Assembly (NCBI RefSeq): GCF_001540865.1
Contig: NC_033638.1
Location: 9,639,928-9,703,927, forward strand
Source: Ananas comosus
Taxonomy: Eukaryota; Streptophyta; Magnoliopsida; Poales; Bromeliaceae
Direction of reading: 5' to 3'
Length of the DNA: 64,000 nucleotides
Shown: positions 59,536 to 64,000 of the stretch, piece by piece
Layout: each line of letters begins with the position of its first letter
Position numbering within the stretch: position 1 is the first letter of the stretch
Notes under the pieces: generated by a model
Database searches by the model: none
The model's input: the letters and a program-made list of their open reading frames with translations, nothing else
Told to the model about the DNA's origin: nothing
Program-made: the position numbers and the translations under genes

Positions 59536-61060
59536 AGAAAATGGGCTCATGTGGGGGGACCAGGTGGAGGACATAATATGTCTAGTTCAAGAGCTGTTGG
59601 GATGAAATGGAAAGTAGTGATCAATTAAATGGAGAGATGGGTTTCCTTTTAAAGATGGTTCAAGAGTTGTTCCGCAAGATGATCTTACATTTAATACTCC
59701 TTTGCTGGCACCTATATACACATAATATATACTCCAATATACAACTCTACAAAAACTGAATCCCATCAGGCTAAGTTCATAAATTTCCGGAACGACCATA
59801 GGCAGATCTGTATCCCGATAGCCTTTATTCTCTTGCTAATTTTCTCTTTTATTTTTATTATTATTATATTTATAGATCATCCGAGTGTAGATAAAATCTA
59901 ATGAAATGCACAACTAGCAGGTTAATGCTAGTTATATACTTGGGCCTTGTTTGGTGAGTACAATATGATGACAACTTAGGATGAAAATATCTTTGTGTAA
60001 TTGAAAGGTAGAGGTTTGATTTTTGCTCCTTAAAAAATCTTGAACATCCATAATTTAGTACGATAATATATTTTATTTATAATACAATCTATATTATTAT
60101 GAAAAAATAACTTGTAGCCCGAATATACTATTCCATTCGGAACATTTGACCACATTTCTAACTTCAAATAAGAAAATCCTCATACCGAGTTGGATATCAT
60201 TGAATAACTTATTCCGATGGCCAAACATGATCTTAAGCCCAGTTTGGATGTCGGAATAATTTATCCACAGATAATTTATTTTTATTGAGAATATTTTAGT
60301 ATGATTGTAAGTGAATATGATTTTTTACTTCTTCAAAAATCTTCTCGCTATCCATAATTTGGTAAAATATTGTATATTTTACCTAGGAGGTCATTTATCT
60401 TATTCTGAAAAAAATAATTTAAAGTTTGAATATATAATACTTTATTCTAAATATTTGACTTATCAATCAAATATATAAACTTTTTGAGTAAATCAAAATG
60501 TTCATGCATGTAAACAACGGAGTCAATATCCAAAGAGCTAAACAGAACATCAAAAACACTCATCATAAAGAGGGGGAGAAATTGTACAATCACTATGATG
60601 TCATGAATGATGTCACGCTAATAAAGATGAAAAAATATGCGAAGTATATCAGCACGTTTTAGATCTACTAGTAGGTGGCAATGTCATTAAAGTTCTTCGT
60701 GTTATCACTTGGTACAGTACTTATCATGACATATTGATTTAGGTCAACCAAGAGTTTGTTGCCTCGCTTTCATGTTCTGTCCAATCACTCACTTTTGTGA
60801 GATTGCTTGGTTCGATTGGAACTTCTTCAGAAATAGGTGCTTTTCAAATACTTGTTTCAAATGCTACGCCAAATAGGCATTGTATCTTGTCTAATAAATA
60901 CAAGTAATTAACACTTGGCGTACACAAAATCTAACATTTCTAAAGCAACATTTAAAATCACAGTTATTATACTTTACGTACACAAAATCAAACATTTCTA
61001 AGGCAACATGTAAAAACAGGTTATGGTAACAGCTATACTATCTGTACAAGTACATTAACA
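59536..61060. other. Intergenic sequence, possible MITE remnants
   Basis: GGGCCTTGTTTGGTGAG at 59943 and the mirrored CCAAACATGATCTTAAGCCC near 60240 could be ends of a decayed 300-bp element. No gene. Confidence 0.3.
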
Positions 61061-61067
61061 GTATTTA

Positions 61068-61222
61068 TACCGACCGTCCCTAGAGCAAGTGGTAAAAGGC
61101 TTGGTGGTTGGTACCCGAGACCTAAGTTCGAATCCTAGTTGATTCACATTTCTCACTAAGTTTATTTCTAAATAAAATAAATGTAGCGGGTAACGTACTG
61201 CTATCTATCTCTAAAAAAAAAA
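61068..61222 (+). mobile_element. tRNA-like SINE copy
   Basis: Starts ACCGACCGTCCCTAGAGCAA, with A box AAGTGGTAAAAGG, B box AGTTCGAATCC, then TTGATTCACATTTC and the tail AGCGGGTAACGTACTGCTAT plus A run. Flanks CAGTATTTAT and CATTATTTAT are a probable aged target duplication. Confidence 0.85.
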
Positions 61223-63470
61223 CATTATTTATGTTCCTGGAAGCATATAGGTTGATGAAGAACCACCAAATAATAAAATACAATAAAAATTCTGGGAGAA
61301 AACATAAACTCTTTGGTATATTCTTTTCCATTCTAAGAGCTATTTCCTGGATTGTTCAAACCCGCTTGAAGGAAATCAAAAGCAGGTAAAATTTTATAGA
61401 CTTTACCTAAAGTATAATGCATTTTAAAATGCACAACTGAACTTTGAAAGTCCTAATTGCACTATCTAACCTAAGAGTGTATTTGGTTTAAGTATCTCTT
61501 GGTCAAAAGTTAACGGTGTTTTTTAACTTATTTCATAGAATATTTATAACCTATTCTACAACTTATTTTACTAACACTGATTGACTTCAACAGAACTTAA
61601 TGGAATTTTCTAAGAGAAAAAAATTGACAAAAAAATAAGCAGTAATATCAAATTTGCAAAGCTCAGAACATCATTTCAAAGCACATGATATTGTTCACGT
61701 CAGGCCTGCAAAGTTTTACCTAAAAGGGAACAAATCATCTTAAAGAGATAGCTGACAAGTAGAAAGAACCAAGCCACAAAAATGTTACCAGTCACAAAGA
61801 AAAGGAAGTTTGAACTGCAGAGCTTGTGGGCACTTACATTGCTTTTTCTCGGCTTTTTGCCATTTGAAATGGAACCACCATTCACATGACATTATGACCA
61901 ATCAAGAAGGCACCTGCATTATAGTAGGAACCACAAGGTTCAGAAGGTTTCAACAGGGTTTGTGGGCATTTAGATTGAACTCTAAAAGCAAGCAAAATTA
62001 AAAAGCGCTTAATAGCATTTATGGGAATAAAGATAGAACTCTGAAAACAAGCACGGAATCACGAACAATTTATATGAAATTGTAGCACCTCAATATGCAG
62101 AGTGGAAATTAATAGGTATGAGCCCTTGTATCCGAATTAATTACATGTGCGTAAATTTCATAACAAGACATATGCCATTTATCAATTATAGCTTTTCATA
62201 TTACATATAATCTTTTAAGTAAAATTGGCTTCACAAAAATAAACTAGCAACAATTACCAAATTTGTTTCAGATAAAATCTTCTGTATGAATAAGATGTTC
62301 TGATCTTTTAGATAGTAGCTTATTTCTGATTTATCTAGTAAATTAGTAGACTGATGTACATATCTCATGTGTATCTACTCTTGGATTACCAGCATAATAT
62401 AATGCTAGGGTCTGAAGTTTACTCACAAACAAAAATTGAAAATTTCAGTGCGACTCGACTAACTGATTTTAAGCAGAATCCTTGGTGAGAGTCCAGTAAC
62501 TCCAGTTTCTGGCCAATATCATAGTCGTAGTGTTCCAATTCTGACACCTTAATTTAGTCTAAAGAAAAGAAAAAAAAAAAAAGCCTGACTTCTTAAGACT
62601 TCGATAATAATTGGTAGATAGGCATAGTAAACTAGACAGGAAACAAAGAGAACAAACGACAAGTTTCCAAATGTTAATTTCCTTCAACACACATTACTGG
62701 GCTTTCCCCCAATTTTTCTACAATGTCCATTTACAACGTCCACTGGCCCAGTCTGTAGAAATTTAGTTGGCCCTAAGTCGGGTTAGCAGTATTCGATTAT
62801 AAATTACCACCTCTCATTAGTTCCAAAGAGTCCTATTTCCTATCAAATCCTCATGGATGTTGCAGAATTTGATAACAACCAAATAAGGACGACAAGAACA
62901 AATAATCATATTTGCCTACAAAATGACCAATTGTCCTCAAAAGCAGTGGTTTTAGTTTAGTCAGAGCCTCAGAGAAGAGGAACTACCATCTTGCATAAGA
63001 TCTGTACTTCACATACTTGTAAGATAGAAAACGTAATGCCTCAGCGCATATTCGTATGCTAGTACCTACTTGTTACTTACTCTAATAATAAACAATAAAC
63101 TGTCTTCTATTTTTCAAATAAATACCAATTCGAAAGCAACCCTAATTGGAAAATATTCTCGCTTGATGTTTATAGAGATCTTATCATAAATAAAACAAAT
63201 GAATCACTAGAAAAAGCTAAAAAGAGTGAGCTAGAGACACACCAAGGATTGATTTAGAGAAGAAATAATATTTGAAACACAAAATTTGAGAATATTTGAT
63301 CATCAAAAGGAATTACGGATGTTTATAAAACATGATGTAACTCAATAGAAGAACCTTATGTTCAGTAGAAAGATCACTCAAAATAGAGTTAACGATTATG
63401 AACAAGGTGCTCTATTTTGTGCTTGCAGAGATTTTTATGAAATAGAATGTTTATTGATTGAATTTTCTTT
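61223..63470. other. Right-end intergenic sequence with unproven minus-strand exon-like pieces
   Basis: Mostly AT-rich. Three short exon-like stretches on the minus strand (61333-61406, about 61820-61866, about 62455-62540) have splice-like borders but no recognised family; see findings. Confidence 0.3.
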
Positions 63471-63790
63471 TTTTGGGGGTAAATTTATTGGGGTGAACCC
63501 TGCAATTTTATTGAAGAATGAGAGAGGTAGTAACAAGCCCAGTCCAGCTAAGGCCCAAATGGACCAGGAGAAAGAACGGAGAAGAAAGAAATAATGAAAG
63601 AAAAGAAAAACGGTACATTGAGGGTTCTAATGTTGCATAATCTCCCAGTTTTTCAGGGCACAGAACAGCCTGTAGACGGTAGATGGTGCTTACCATAATC
63701 ACAACTAGAATAACTATTTGCTCCGCCAACGGTGCAAGTCTACAAATAAGAGCCTTGTCGTTTCAGCAAACTGCGACAAACACTTTATAA
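63470..63790 (-). mobile_element. Possible LINE 3' end fragment, minus strand
   Basis: The minus strand has a short frame (LAEQIVILVVIMVSTIYRLQ region) followed by sequence ending AATAAAATTGCAGGGTTCAC and CCCAATAAATTTACCCCC, wording often seen at plant LINE 3' ends. No zinc-ligand motif is visible, so this is weak. Confidence 0.3.
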
Positions 63791-64000
63791 CTAGTAATGC
63801 ATGACCTAGCACGGATAAGATAATGTATAAGTTGTTAAAAAAAACACGTCCTAGTGCCTCGCTCACATAGCACAACCCTTCAAAAGGACATGGCGAAATG
63901 CTCAGAAATTACCAAAACTTAATGTTATCTATCAACAAAAAGTGAATTTGGAATGGCATCCGCAGCTACTCGTAATACTCCACGAAAAGGGACAAAAAAG

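Overview
The window is nuclear DNA of a flowering plant, most likely a commelinid monocot. Genes have many introns, the first exons of two genes are strongly GC-rich (desaturase, dioxygenase), and the AT-rich spaces between genes are full of small DNA transposons, SINEs and L1-type LINE tails. The species cannot be fixed from sequence alone. There is no prokaryotic architecture and no CRISPR array.

Five protein-coding genes can be assembled exon by exon. (1) 298-4917 (+): the 3' two thirds of a SAC-domain phosphoinositide phosphatase of the plant SAC6/7/8 class, entering from the left edge. (2) 6101-17431 (+): a complete 24-exon tomosyn/Lgl-like WD40 protein of about 1113 residues with a C-terminal R-SNARE helix. 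(3) 28193-30446 (+): a complete 8-exon plastid omega-3 fatty acid desaturase (FAD7/FAD8 type, 450 aa) with all three histidine boxes. (4) 35062-36143 (-): a 2-exon GT-3-type trihelix transcription factor (318 aa). (5) 49657-52948 (+): a 3-exon 2-oxoglutarate/Fe(II) dioxygenase of the jasmonate-induced oxygenase (JOX/JAO) class (355 aa). Genes 1 and 2 both concern membrane identity and trafficking. Genes 3 and 5 stand at the two ends of the jasmonate pathway: trienoic fatty acid supply and jasmonate inactivation.

The spaces between genes are layered transposon deposits. 17.4-27.6 kb and 45.6-49.0 kb are packed with long-terminal-inverted-repeat MITEs (about 520-560 bp) and a shorter MITE family (about 220 bp), mostly embedded in (TA)n tracts. 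A tRNA-like SINE family occurs five times, and its 3' tail, including a GGTAGC..GCTACC hairpin, matches the tails of L1-type LINE fragments at 40.6 and 41.7 kb. Other elements are hAT-like MITEs with 8-bp target duplications (8.8, 53.5, 55.2 kb), Tourist-like elements (14.4, 42.9, 44.9 kb), and a CACTA-type end amplified in tandem inside another MITE (45.8 kb). 56-64 kb is gene-poor, with one good SINE and a few unproven exon-like pieces on the minus strand near its right end.

The most notable points are a probable minor-spliceosome (U12) intron with GT-AT ends in the SAC gene, a required GC-AG intron in the tomosyn gene, the SINE/LINE shared tail, and single N characters that mark joins around a suspicious 1-kb duplication.
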